A DNA stretch of 64,000 nucleotides. Origin: Dactylonectria macrodidyma (taxonomy: Eukaryota; Ascomycota; Sordariomycetes; Hypocreales; Nectriaceae). This document shows, piece after piece, positions 17,238-30,556 of the stretch (the stretch's first letter is position 1; every line of letters begins with the position of its first letter). The DNA is taken from NCBI GenBank assembly GCA_020744425.1, contig JAGMUV010000007.1:1-64000 (forward strand), given 5' to 3'. A program made the translations under genes and the position numbers. The notes beneath the pieces were generated by a model. That model ran no database searches. It worked only from the letters and a program-made list of their open reading frames with translations, and was not told where the DNA came from.

Positions 17238-19751
17238 CTGCCTTCTCTAGATATAAGTAAGTATAATAAGCGCTTTACAGAACTAACGCAGCTACTACAG
17301 CTAACGCTAGACTACTAGCCGTTTTTACTAGCTCTAAGCTATATCTTATATTAACTTCTCTATTAGCTGCACTACCTTACTAAGCCCAGGCTTAAGCCAT
17401 TCATTCTTAACATTTATTATAAATAACTAGCCTGCCCTAAGCTAGAGGAAGTTATCTTTAATGCGGGTTATATTAGACTATAGCTCCTTATTAACTACCT
17501 TAGCCCATGCCCTTCTTATTATCTTATTTAATAAGCCTTTAGCCTTAGTAACTATATTATATACTACTTTAATAAATTTTTTAATCTTAATATACTTATT
17601 ATTCTAGAATAATACCTTACTATTATTAGTTTACTAAATAGATAGTTAGCTGCTTATCTTAAGCCACTATCCCTTTCTATACACTATCTAGCTAATAATA
17701 GTACTTATCACTATATACATACTAATATATATCTATATAGTATGCTCCTTTTAAAATATAAGCATAGTATTAATATTAACCTCCTCTGTCTTTTATAGCT
17801 CGCTCTTAAACGCAGACTTAATAAAGAAAAGCTAAGCTTACTATAATATTATAATAAGCATCCTTATATATAAATGCAGTTCGTTATAGCTAAGCAGCCA
17901 CTACTATATACTTATAGTAATATAAAAGCATAGTAATAAGCTTATATATATATTACTTCTAACCTACTACTTAATAAAAGCTATTATAAATAAATATATA
18001 GCCTGATCTAGCACAGCCTTATTAGTAGTAGCCTTAGAGAACTGCAGTTATTAGCTATAATTATAATTCCTATAGGCTGCTTTAGTAATATTATTACTAT
18101 TCTTATCTTTATCCTTATCCTTATTATTACTATTACTGCCTTCTTTATCTTTACCTTTATCTTTACCTTTATCTTCACTTTTATCTTTATTTTTATCTTT
18201 ATCTTTATCTTTATTATAACCCCTAGACCTCTTACTTATATAATACTACTATATACTACTACTAATCTTACTATTATAACTGCTTAGTACTGCCTTTTTA
18301 CTACTAAGCTTATATACTATATCTTATAATAAGCTTTATTACTTATTTATAAAGCGGATCGCTTACTACTTAAAACCCTTATTATACTTAAGCTAGTATA
18401 CTTATAAGCAGAAGCCTAAGTAGTACTATTTAATACTATAGTACTTAGCTATTAATAACTGCTTGCTCTTAACTCTAAACAGCACCCCTTATAAGTTAAT
18501 AGCTAAAATGCTTATAAGCTATTATAGCATTTCTATTAGTATACTATTAAGCTACTAGCTATAACGCTTAACCTCTTAGTTAAAGCTCTTATTAAGCTAT
18601 ACTAATAGCTATTATTCTTAAGTAACTGCCTTATCCTATAACTACTACTACCTCCTTTACTATTACTACTTAATTACTTCCTTTGCTTTAACCTACTTAG
18701 TAGCCTTAAATATACTAAGCTTATTCTATAACTTAAAGTACTATACTTATTAGAGCCGCTTTACTTATAATAAGTTATAATCTAACCCCTCTTTAATATC
18801 GCCCTTTTAAAGCCACTTAGTATTATCTTTACTAAATGTATTTACATACTTAGTAATTATATACTATATAATACTCTCTCTTTAGCTTAGATTAGCTATT
18901 ACTTCCTATATATATATTAGACTCTTTATACTCCTATCTTTAATAATCTAATACTATATATACTTACTATATAATTATAACTAGAGCTTTACCTCTATCT
19001 ATTCCAGTTTAGTAACTATCTTCTAATAATACCTAGCTTCTTACTAGTATTATACTATCTTTTTCCACACTATAGTCAAGTATTAGCATTATATATAGTT
19101 ATAACTACTTAGTAATTAGAGTATATTAATAGGCTCTATACTATTATTAAGTATTACTATTTATATTAAATTATTCAGCTCCTTTTTTATACTAAAATAG
19201 TTAATAATATTACTTAATATCTACTCTTTAAGCTAGTATTAACTATAAAAATACTATTTAATACTAGCTTACAATTAAATACTAGTATAGCATAGCTTAT
19301 AAATCAACACTTAATACTCCTTATTAAACTATACATACTCTTCTATTACTACTTATTCTTACTATATATATTAATCTTAAGTTATACTTAGCTATTCTTA
19401 AGTTATAAGTTCTATATTCTTACCTTTTCTTTTATTATTTTTCTTCTCTTCTTACTTCTTTTCCTTTTACCCCTTTTTTACCTTTCTTTTCTTTTTATAA
19501 TTCTATTCATCTTATTTAATAATAGCTTTTAGTTATACTAAGTAATAACTCTAAACCCAAGTCCTTATAAAAATAACCTATAATACTAATTATATATAAT
19601 TCTATATAGAACCTAGTATAAGCAGGAACTTAGTATAATGCTTAGGCTATTAAGACATTTTATATAATAAGCCTAAGGGAATCCTAATATAAAGTCTGGC
19701 GAATAGTACTTAGAGAAATCCTAATATAAAGTCTAATAAATAGTGCTTAGA
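17238..19751. repeat. copy 1 of a 2.5-kb direct tandem repeat
   Basis: This AT-rich segment is repeated almost in full, offset by about 2514 bp, at 19752 onward. Shared landmarks include a CTAGATATAAGTAAG-type start, a run of TTATCTTT hexamer-like repeats (about 18090-18225) and a late TTCTTTTCTTTTTATAATTC segment. The copies differ mainly by C/T transitions, as expected for RIP acting on a duplication. It ends with two 37-bp minisatellite units. No coding function is evident, though the minus strand of the hexamer run would encode Lys/Asp-rich sequence and may be an eroded gene. Confidence 0.8.
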
Positions 19752-22191
19752 CTGCTCTCTTTAGATATAAGTAAGCATAACGAGCGCTTTATAGAACTGA
19801 CATAGTTACTATAGCTAATGCTAGACTACTAGCCGTTTCTACTAGCCCTAAGCTGCATCTTATATTAACTTCTCTATTAGCTACACTATTTTACTAAGCC
19901 TAGGCTTAAGCTATTTATTCTTAATATTTATTATAAATAACTAGCCTGCTTTAAGCTAGAGTAAGTTATCTTTAATATAGGTTATATTAGACTATAGCTC
20001 CTTATTAATTACTTTAGCCTATGCCCTTCTTATTTTCTTATTTAATAAGCCCTCAGCCTTAATAACTATATTATATACTACTTTAATAAACTTTTTAATC
20101 TTAATATACTTACTATTCTAAAATAATACCTTACTATTATTAGTCTATTAGATAAACAGCTGGCTGCTTATCTTAAGCCACTATCCCTTTCTATATACTA
20201 TTTAGCTAATAATAGTACTTATTACTATATGTATACTAATATATATTTATATAACATACTCTTTCTAAAATGTAAGTATAGTGTTAATATTAACCTCCTC
20301 TATCTTCTATAGCTTGCTCTTAAATGCAGACTTAATAAAGAAGAGCTAAGCCTATTATAGTATTATAATAAGCATCTTTATATATAAATACAGTTTATTA
20401 TAACTAAGTAGCTATTACTATATACTTATAGTAATATAAAAGCATAGTAATAGGCTTATATATATATTACTTCTAACTCACTACTTAATAAAAGCTATTA
20501 TAAATAAGTATATAGCTTAATTTAATACAGCTTTATTAATAGCGGCCTTAGAGAACTATAGTTATTAGCTATAATTATAATCCTTATAGGCTACTTTAAT
20601 AATATTATTACTATCCTTATCCTTATCTTTATCTTTATTATTACTATTACTACTTTCTTTATCTTTACCTTTATCTTTACTTTTATCTTTACTTTTATCT
20701 TTATTTTTATCTTTATTTTTATCTTTATTATAACTTCTAGACCTTCTACTTATATAATACTATTATATACTACTACTAATCCTACTATTATAACTATTTA
20801 ATACTGCCTCTTTATTACTAAGCTTATATACTATATCCTATAGTAAGCTCTATTACTTATTTATAAAGCAAATCATTTATTATTTAAAAGCCTTATTATA
20901 CCTAAGCTAGTATGCTTATAAGCAGAAGCCTAAGTAGTACTATCTAATGCTATAGTACTTAGCTATTAATAACTGCTTGCTCTTAACTCTGAATAGCACT
21001 TCTTATAAGTTAATAGCTAAAATGCTTATAAGCTATTATAGCATTTCTATTAGTATACTATTAAGCTACTAACTATAATACTTAACTTCTTAATTAAAGC
21101 TTTTACTAAGCTATATTAATAGCTATTACTCTTAAGTAGCTGCCTTATCCTATAACTACTACTGCCTCCTTTATTACTACTACTCAGTTACTTCTTTTAC
21201 CTTAATTCACTTAATAGCCTTAAATATACTAAGCTTATCCTATAACTTAAAGTACTATACTTATTAAAGCCGCTTTACTTATAATAAATTATAATCTAAT
21301 CCCTCTTTAATATTACCCTTCTAAAGCCACTTAGTATTATCTTTATTAAATGTATTTATATACTTAGTAATTATATACTATATAGCACTCTCTCTCTAGT
21401 TTAAGTTAGCTATTACTTCCTATATATATATTAGACTCTTTATACTCTTATTCTTAATAATCCAGTACTATACATACTTACTATATAACTATAATTAGAG
21501 CTTTACTTCTATCTATCCTAATCTAATAGCTATTTTCTAATAATGCCTAACTTCTTACTAATACTATACTATCTTCTTTTATACTATAATTAAGTATTAG
21601 TATTATATATAGCTATAATCACTTAATAATTAGAGTATATTAATAGGCTTTATATTATTACTAAGTATTACTATTTATATTAAATTATTTAGCTCCTCTT
21701 TTATATTAAAATAGTTAATAATATTACTTAATATCTACTCTTTAAGCTAGTATTAACTATAAAAATACTATTTAATACTAGCTTATAATTAGATATTAGT
21801 ATAGTATAGCTTATAAATTAATACTTAATACTCTTTATTAAGTTATATATACTCTTCTATTATTACTTATTCTTACTATATATATTAATCTTAAGTTATA
21901 CTTAGCTATTCTTAAGTTATAAGTTCTATATTCTTACTTTTTCTTTTATTACTTTTCTTCTCTTCTTACTTCTTTTCCTTTTACCTCTTTTTTACCTTTC
22001 TTTTCTTTTTATAATTCTATTTATCTTACTTAATAGTAGCTTTTAGTTATACTAAGTAATAACCCTAAACCTAAGTCCTTATAAAAATAACTTATAGTAC
22101 TAATTATATATAATTCTATATAGAACTTAGTATAAGTAAGAACTTAGTATAATGCTTAGGCTACTAAGACATTTTATATAGTAAGCCTAAG
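19752..22191. repeat. copy 2 of the 2.5-kb direct tandem repeat
   Basis: This is the second copy of 17238-19751, more AT-rich than the first (for example CGCTTTACAG in copy 1 is CGCTTTATAG here). It leads directly into an expanded 37-bp minisatellite. Confidence 0.8.
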
Positions 22192-22450
22192 GAAATCCTA
22201 ATATAAAGTCTAGCAAATAGTACTTAAAAGAATCCTAATATAAAGTTTAGTAAATAGTGCTTAAGGGAATCTTAATATAAAGTCTAGTAAATAGTACTTA
22301 AGGGAATCCTAATATAAAGTCTAATGAATAGTGCTTAAAAGAATCCTAATATAAAGTCTAGTAAATAGTACTTAAAAGAATCCTAATATAAAGTCTGGCA
22401 AATAGTGCTTAGGAGAATCCTAATATAAAGTCTGGCGAATAATGCTTAGG
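22192..22450. repeat. 37-bp minisatellite, seven units
   Basis: Seven tandem units of 37 bp each begin AATCCTAATATAAAGTCT and end with CTTA plus a short purine run. The same unit occurs twice at the end of the first 2.5-kb copy (about 19678-19751), so the array has expanded from two to seven at the second copy. Confidence 0.9.
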
Positions 22451-24716
22451 CTTAATAAATTAGCTAAAAGTTTATAAAAATTACTCTCTTATGACTTTTT
22501 TTTTAAAGAATCTAATATTAATTTTTTAGAAATCTAATAATTAAATATCCTGTTTTAAAAAATCTAAAATTTACACTTTTAGCTATATAGTATAAGTATA
22601 ACATATACTTATTTATAATATAAGCTTATTATACATATTATTATTTAAAACTCTTATAGTCTTAATTAACTATTTTAATTATAATATATTATAATATAAT
22701 ATAATTAATACCTTTATATATATAAAGCTTAATAAAGAGATTTATATAAAAATACTTAGAAGATATTAAAAGCTAGGAATAATTCTAAAGCTATAGAAAG
22801 CTCTTTATAGTCTTAAATAATTGCCTCTTTTATAATAAAAGCACTTTAAAAAGAGTTTACTATTAGTAAGCTTTTATTAAGTATTAAGTAAGGACTATTA
22901 CTAGCTTTATAAAGATATTATCTTCTTTTTCTATATAGATAATTACATCCTCTGCTTTTTAAAGTAAGTTAAACTCTAAGTAATATTACTAATAAAAGAC
23001 TTATAGAAAACCTATTATTTTAAAAAAGTAAGCCTTTATAATAATTTCTAAGGATTAAAGTAATTTAAAACTATAAAAACTATTACTTATAGCTTTTATA
23101 ATCCTCTTATATTAATAAAATATACTGACTGCTTACTAATTATATATTAAGACTATAAATAATAACTCTTATAATATAAAAAGAACTATTACTTTATAAA
23201 GAGATTACTAGCCTTAAAAGTATTAATCTTTATTAATATAAAGTTAGAATAATTATATATATAACTATAATAACCTGACTAAATATAGTATTTATAATAA
23301 ACTAGCTAGCTAAGTTTAACTAGAACTCAGGACTATAATACTATTAAGTAGCTAATTAGGCTTTATAATACTTTATTAAAATACACAGTCTTTCTTTTAA
23401 ATATAGTACAATCCTTAAATATAAAGAAAATAGCTTATAAATAGCTTTTAATATAAGTTTTATAAATAACTTAATAGATTATTAAAGCTTATAAGCCTTT
23501 ATTATAAAGTTATTTAAAAGAGTTATATTATAAAAAGTAAATAAATAGAATATAGTTATAATATTAATAATTAAAGCTAAGCTACTTACTTTATTCTAAG
23601 CTGCTAAAGAAGCCCTCTTTATAAGCAGACTTATTTTAGTATTAAAAATCAACTTATCTTTACTAATTGCTTACTAAGTAACTGCCTTACCTTTAAAAGT
23701 CATTATTAAATATAATAATAAATAGACTATTTAACTAATTATAGTAAAGCTCGTATAACTATAAATAAAGTTATAGTATATTAATATTTATAATTACTAG
23801 CTTAAGTAAGAAATATTAAAAGAAAAGATTAAAGTAATTTATACTCTATTAATATAATTACTTATTAATAGCTTAATAAAGAGCCTATTAAGAAAAGCAT
23901 TTACTAAATTCATCTAATAGCTTAAGCTAATAGATCTTTCTAATTAATTAGAATAACTAAAGAAAGATAAAGAGCATAGCTTAATAGTAATACTCTTAAG
24001 CTAAAGGGGCGTATTAGATTGAATTATATATAAAGTACTTAATTAAGCAATTATATAATGACCTCTAGGTTTAAGACTGCCTATTAGTACAGATACCAGG
24101 CCCCTACTTTTAGTAGTAATTAGAACATATATATAGTCACAGTTAGAAGACCTCTAAGATATATACACATAATATATACACAATTAAGTCATCTAAGTAC
24201 TATGCTAGCTTTCTAACAGCTAGTCCCTTAGCGCACTTACTTACAAGCCAGCCCCTTACACCTAGACTCACTTCTCTAGAGCCGTCAGCCAGTTGTCAAA
24301 CGATTTACAGCTAGTAATACAAAACTTGGACTAATTAGAGCTTGAGAAACTTATTACCCTTGTCTGTACCAAACTGGGGAGCAGCCGCCACACCGGCTTA
24401 CTAGGAAGGCCTCCTGTTAGGAAGCCATTTTATAGCCAATTAGAAGGTAGATAACTTTGCAACCAATCAGAGGCCAGGGACGGGAGTGTAAAGGGTCAGG
24501 CGCGAATAAGAAAGACCTTCCTAACGGAAGGCACTCTCATTATTCTAAAAACTTAAGAACTGATATAGAGTCAGCCTTCAGCTGAATTAATAATTAAAAA
24601 GCTACTTATTCTAAATATATACTTCTTAAGTATTTATATACTAAATAGATTATAGGTTCTATAGATCGTGCGATCTATAGATTATAACGATCCTAAGAGT
24701 TACGATCCTTAGATTA
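22451..24716. other. AT-rich gene-free block with possible solo-LTR-like segment
   Basis: No supported gene is present. Composition becomes more balanced from about 24050. At about 24414-24524 a segment starts TGTTAGGAAG and ends CTTCCTAACG, inverted termini that resemble a short solo LTR, but no matching target duplication is visible. The block stops abruptly at the 3' end of the patatin gene. Confidence 0.5.
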
Positions 24717-27509
24717 TTAAATGAAATTTATAAGTACTATATTACTGCTAGTCCTGACTGCCTTTAGACCCCTTGGGTCGAGCATGGGGGTTGTGACACC
24801 CTGAGTCCTGGAAATTTTCCTTGCGCACTGATCAATCTTAATTTGGCCCTCTGCAGACGCAATAAACGCCCGTGCCCACCCTTCCACATTGGGGACCTGT
24901 TGCCAATCATCCATTCCGATCTTATACAAGTTGCCTTCCTCATTGAGCCGGCAGTACACATCTCTGAGTTCTACCATTTGCCTTGTAAAATCAAGGTGCT
25001 TTATCTCTGTATTGGTCATCTGCTCGATAGCATACTTCACGATAGTAGTTGCATCGTTAGAAGGGTTCCTAGGAGGTTGTTTCCCCGTTCCAATGCTAAC
25101 AATAGCACGGAACCTCTGTGTAGGGTATACAGCCCTTGCTTCCAAATAAGCCTCGAAGATGGGATTATTACTAACCAAGCCTCCGTCCCAGTATTTGAAG
25201 CCGTTAATGGTAATAGGAGGGAAGAACAGAGGCGCTGCTGAAGTAGCCCTGCAGGCTTCCCAGATCTTGCATGCGGTCGCCCCTCCGGCGCGAGAATCGT
25301 AAGTTCGCAGTCGTGCAACTACTTCGGTATTCTCTCTAGCCCCGCTCCTTTCTTCCCGAACGGCGCAGACAAGGCTATAAGGGTTATTGTTAGTTATTTT
25401 CAACCCCCAGACATTGAATCAGAAGCTTACGTTTTGCATTTCGTATCTCGAAATTGTCTGAACATCGCTTCCTCTGGCGCCATATAACTCGCAGCTAGTG
25501 CCTGCTTCTCTTCTCGGCTGATCCTCTGGGAAACGACGCGCTGAATTTCCGTCTTCAGAACCTCCCCAGAGAACCAAGGTCTGCCCAACATGGCATAGAT
25601 CTGGTCGGCACCATACTTGCGCCAGATTCCTTTTCTGAAGATTTGTTCTGCCAGTGCCCGATATGTCTCTTTGCAAGTAGCAAGATCCATTCTCTGCTCC
25701 GATTAGCAATACCGAACGGGCTCAGTATAGATCCATGGATTTAACTTACAAGTCGACCGAGCATCACTGCTAGAAGACTGTACTCGAGTCAGCATCTATC
25801 AAACTTCCCTATTTCCTCCGGGAGAGAGGCGCCGAACTCACCCTCCGGTGCTCGTGCCGCAGATTAAATCAAAGTAATCACAAGGCTTTATACCATCTGG
25901 GCTGTCCGGGGAATCGTACTGGCGGACACGTTCCATGACAGCTTCGAGAACCATTACACTAAACAACCCTTTAATGCCGCCACCATCTGTAGTATGCTGT
26001 TAGTACTAGCCAATGGAGAGACTGGTGCAATACACACCCAGAGACAGTATCCGCAGGTCGTGCCTCTCTGATGGGCCGATGAGCATCCGAACAGGGGGAC
26101 GTAAGACCTGTCCAACTATAGTTCGGAAGCCAAGGGAGCTGGAACGGTCAGGATCCTGGATCCCGATAACCACGGAAGCAATTCCGTTGATTATTGTGCT
26201 GCAGTCCTGGTTCTTATCAGAGTCGTATAGAACCAGTTCGAGGTGGCTCCTCGCGAGTGGCCAATTCTCAATCCAAGGAAGATTCAGCGTCGCGGCATCC
26301 CGAGGTACCAAGATGCCAGATTCCTATAACAGCATTAGCTAAAATCGTCATTCATCTTGGTTAAGAGAATGATGGACCCTGGAAGGAAGTAGTCGGCAAA
26401 TCTTGTTCCATCCATGCCGGGTCTTTCTAATTATAATTCTCAAATAGATGAATCAACATCCCTAGAGGAAAGAAACTCAAACTCACTCTAGTAACCACGT
26501 TAATCGTAGTAGGCAGCGTTTCCCAGAAGCAGGCAATCGATAGCTTTAGCCCATCCATGGCAGCGAACTGGCTATTAATGCCTGGTATCTGAGCCTTCCA
26601 TTCATCCAAGTACCTTTCGACGATCAATTCAGGGCGGAGGTTGGCCGGCACGCTCCATTCGAGAATTCCTCGCAAGCTTCCAAAATCAAGTGAGCGAATC
26701 ACCTGGCTAATAGCAAGGTTGTTATGGTCGACTCCGAGAAACACAATTCCCTTTATCAATGAATGGATGTTAAGGACTCTTTGCTGCTGATTTGATAAGG
26801 GATGAGTTGATAGAAAGAGCTAGCAGACATCAGTCTCCAATTATAATTCGATGTCATAGTGACAATTGGCGTCCTCACTTGCTTTGCAACAAAACCTCCA
26901 AAACCATGGCCGAGCAATACGATGTCGTTTTCCTGATTCTGTACCAATTTGTTACTTATTTGACAGATTTATCAGTAAACTGACTCACAGCTGGTTCTCT
27001 GGCTCGGTCATCGACAAGGGCTGCAAGCAGAGCATGCGCGGCATGAAGAGGCGTGTCGGAATACCCAAAACTGAGGACACGTGCCGATGGCACTTGCCTT
27101 GGTAAAGACTCCCTTATCCAGCAGAAACCAGTTTTCGCTGAGGTCCAGGACCTATCCCAAGATCCTGGAAGTGTGTGGATAGCTATAATACTTAGGGTTG
27201 TTAGCTAAGGTCTTTTGTTGAACATAAAATAAACAAAGACAGCAAAACCTAGAGGTATACATACTCAACACGCTTTCGTGCTTCACGAAGAGGGTTCTTG
27301 TCATCCAATGCTTGGTCATACATCACATGCAGACCAAGAGGATGGCTATTTGAAGGCTCACTGTAGATGAGGCTGGGGTCCGAATGTCGCAACACAACCT
27401 CTGTTGACATCATGTCTTCGGGCCCACTCTCAGTGCTTGTCTCCCCAACGTTACAATTTCGTTCATTTCGTTGCTTTGACTCAGGATGTTCGACGGTAGC
27501 TTGTGACAT
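24717..27509 (-). CDS. alpha/beta-hydrolase plus patatin-like phospholipase
   Basis: Nine exons read by eye: 27509-27265, 27190-26989, 26938-26879, 26819-26487, 26323-26038, 25986-25842, 25777-25750, 25693-25431 and 25374-24717. All phases agree, giving 739 residues. Introns are mostly 50-74 bp with good branch points, but the fourth (about 163 bp) is uncertain and could hide a small exon. The N-terminal half is a serine-hydrolase domain with an IIAIHTLPGSW strand and the nucleophile elbow GHGFGG (about 159-164). The C-terminal half is a patatin domain with the oxyanion loop DGGGIKG (376-382), nucleophile motif GTSTGG (about 419-424) and catalytic DGG (about 584-586). In fungi these domains commonly sit at the N-terminus of NLR-type receptors; no NACHT/NB-ARC or repeat region follows here. 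The gene ends where the AT-rich block begins, so a C-terminal part may have been lost. Confidence 0.8.
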
Positions 27510-29405
27510 GTTGCTAAAGTCTTGACATTCTTGAAAATCGATCAGGCAAAGTCAGTGTTAGTGGCCAGGTCTTATATCCTTGCTCGAAATGTGCGAATGA
27601 ACCATAAAACACTTTTGAAAAAAAAGGAGGCAGCGCCATTTCCCATGACCATTTAACTTGCTGTGGAGGATGGAAAAATCTTCGTGTATTCACGGAGCCG
27701 TTGAACGGAACTTGCCACTATGGCTCGCACATCATGTGTAACTTTTTCACATGTCATCTACGGCGGCGAATGATGCAGCCAAGAGACGCCCGATTGAATA
27801 AATGTAACGACAGGCAGTCCGCTCTGTACCCCGCCCCACTTAGCCCCCTGTCATGGGTGGGGTACCAAGAGACACTCTCAGAAACCATCACCTTAACAGG
27901 GACGTCAATCATGTCAATCGGCATCGCAAGTCAGATTGTCTTGCTTGTCAGGCCTTTAGCAGGGGCAGCCTAGGATAAGAGGTCAAGAAACAGTGCCTCT
28001 TGCAGTTATATAATTTAAAGGAGCTAGAGCTAAATGAAAATATTTTGTTTACTATTGTTATATTTTTAGAAAGCTATAAGAATTGAAGTTTATAAATAGC
28101 TTCTTATATATTTAACTTTAAAGATATTAGTATTAATAATAGTTATAATTATTTAGGAGAGAGAGAGAAGGTTGATTAATCTAAGAGGTTATAACTATTG
28201 ATTCTAATCTTAGTTTTAGGTTAGCATTAATTCTATGAGTCTCGCTACCAATCAATCAACTGCCGGGCCATCCCTTATGCAATCGTGCGCCGTAGCATTG
28301 TCTGACCATCCTTTCCAGGTGTTCTGCGATCGGATTGGATAGCAGGTTGCAGCTACACGAGACTGGAAAAGTAAATATGCTGGCCAGAGATCGACAAACC
28401 CATCTCAACCTTAACTGGGGATTTCTCAACCCTAATGCTTTTCTTTTGGATTACCCAAAAATAACCGTACAGTCATATGTTTGACCCAGCGACAGTAATT
28501 ATCACATGTCTAGACTTAAATTTTACACTTTCGCTATATGCACTTTGACGATCTTCGAGAATTGGGCTAGCTGGCATAGAATGGTTAGCAATCCAAAATG
28601 CCTTGCTTTGTTGCGGAAAGTCGTCTGCACGATATGACGGCATGTTACGCGACTGGCGGAGATTATGACTGGAGCCTTGTGAAAACTTTCGCTAGTAATC
28701 GTCGTACGCTCGCGAATCTCCGTATGCTTTAGATGGGGACTGCTGTGAACGGCCTCTAGTAACTGTATTCCAGCTATCTAGTCCAGGATACTTTTTACAT
28801 CAAAGATAAAAAAGAAAGAAAGAAGTTCCTAAGTGCCGTCGAGCCGTGCAAAGTTTTCTAGTCCCTGGCCCGTTAGACCTAATCAATCGAGCACATAACA
28901 TACACAAGCTTTAATGTAAAGGAGAATACTAAAGCTATAGCAAAAGGGAGTATAACAAATAGTACTATGATAGAGGCGTAAAAATTAGTAAAGTTCAGAT
29001 GTCATTATATAGAAGCTTTTAGAAATCATCAGTACCTACTAAGTGGATTAATGGCCGTTCGGGTAGCCAGGTTTAAAATGTCACTAATAGGGATACTTTT
29101 TAATATCTCGATCATTTTGTGGTAACCTATATATATAACGTCTTAGCGATGTTCTTAGTAATAGTTCTTGCATAACCACGGATCATATCTTCAGTCACTA
29201 TTATATTATGGATGGGCAGCCTAGCTAACTGTTAACAGATTCTAGTAAAGACGCTAGTGATTCAAGTCATAGCATGGGCTGTAATATCAGTGCTTCTATA
29301 TATGGCCGTTGCTGGGAGATTGGAAGTCATTCGGACGATCGTGGCGGCCCCCTAACTACTGTTCCTTATAAGCTCGGCAGCAGATCTAACGGGTTCCTCT
29401 ATGAA
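27510..29405. other. intergenic, no gene recognised
   Basis: This probably holds the promoter of the patatin gene (transcribed leftward). A near-perfect inverted repeat (GTACCCCGCCC / GGGTGGGGTAC) at about 27825-27866 contains CCCCT-like stress-element cores. The open frame at 27701-27973 has no recognisable domain. From 28240 to 29270 I see nothing supportable. Confidence 0.4.
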
Positions 29406-29672
29406 CTATCTGGTGATTCTAACAATTTGTCCAAGTTCTGCGCATACAATAGCTATTCCTGTTATACTGCCGGCTGCAAAATCAGTTGTTCCCTGTGTGG
29501 CTGTTGCGGGTAGCTCCCCGATTCCTCGAATGACCTCTGCGGCCATGTGACCGCCGTCCTTCACGACGTTAGCAGAAAATTCCGCGGCTACATCAGCGGC
29601 CGCGGTCATAAAGTTTACACCGTCCTGGAGAGCCTGGAAAAGGTCCATTCTAATAAGTTGGTGGGCAGGCAA
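29406..29672 (-). pseudogene. small unrecognised ORF, possibly part of a decayed gene
   Basis: This 88-codon open frame contains an Ala-rich amphipathic region. It carries the motif ELPATATQGTTD, and a similar segment, NLPATAIYRSTD, appears in the same frame downstream after two TAG stops that could each derive from CAG. The frame therefore seems to have continued to about 29270 before point mutation. A further frame at 29800-30024 on the same strand might be an upstream exon. I do not recognise the family, and it could be chance. Confidence 0.3.
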
Positions 29673-30191
29673 TGATACAGGAATGGTCCTTGTAACTGTC
29701 GTAAACTACACTTGACCAATAGTTCCCACCGAGGCCCGGGAGATCTGCGGTACGCTTCGTGACTTCAAAAAGCTATGTAACTATATGAAGACTTTTGTAC
29801 TATGATGTAGATCCCGCAGCGCATCCGGAACTTTCCGAGCCGGCCAATCGAGGCGGTTCTGGGTCATGAACCATGTCGTCCAGCAAATCGACGAGGAGAC
29901 AGAACCCCCCTCCGGGTCTGTGATGTCGGTGTTGGCCTCCCGATCGCTGCATGTCGTTTCCGCCTTTTGACATGTGGGAGGCTGAGTTGGGCGTCGCTTT
30001 ATGCCATTGTTCGAATTTTCCCATGTGATTAAGACCTAATACGACCCATGGTAGGTCACTGTTATTGGCCCATGTGGTGGGAAAGTCAATTTGAAAGAGT
30101 CAAGGCGTGGCTTGCAGCTGCGGATCGAGGTTTCAATGAATAAACGCCTCAATATGAGATTGTGACGATGTTGTTAATCATGTCTTGGCGT

Positions 30192-30556
30192 TGATGAGAA
30201 GTTCGTCATTCCTGGCTCATTTCGTCCACATTACAGGGTATAGGGTAGGTTTGAACGGATTTCCTAAGGGACAGACCGGGGGTCTATGCTAGCAGAACGA
30301 TTAGGCGTACACTTACTGAGCGTTGAGTGTTACGTTGGGTAATGGTCGATACACAGATGATGCGTAGCGAGTCAAGATGATTGAGGTAACCAATTGTGAG
30401 TTGATAGCTGAGGAGCTGCACATAGAAGATGTGCACTTCTCAGTTGGCTATACTAGGCGGATCACATGATCTTGGAGCGATCGCTCCTGGAGCGCAACGC
30501 TCCTGTTCCTGCGATCCTGTCGTGATTGGTTGAAACTAAATGTGGGTCCTACGTTC
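30192..30556 (-). repeat. diverged LTR relic of the chromovirus family
   Basis: Several blocks match the LTR of the element at 2306-2741 in the same order on the minus strand: TTCCTAAGGGA (about 30261), CACTTACTGAGCG (about 30312), GATTGAGGTAACCAA (about 30379), GATAGCTGAGGAGCTG (about 30403) and ATGTGGG near 30540. The promoter-proximal part contains different palindromes (for example AGCGATCGCT). No internal retrotransposon sequence adjoins, so this is a solo LTR or fragment of an older, related subfamily. Confidence 0.7.

Noticed and set aside
24414..24524. Solo LTR with TGTTAGGAAG...CTTCCTAACG ends
   Set aside because: Ends are inverted as expected but the last base is wrong and no target-site duplication is visible; mentioned only as a possibility in the block description.
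12148..24716. CRISPR-like or centromere satellite interpretation of the repeats
   Set aside because: The minisatellite units are contiguous without spacers, the repeats are RIP-type duplications, and the organism is a fungus.
27701..27973. 90-codon plus-strand frame
   Set aside because: Crosses a perfect inverted repeat; no domain or homology pattern.
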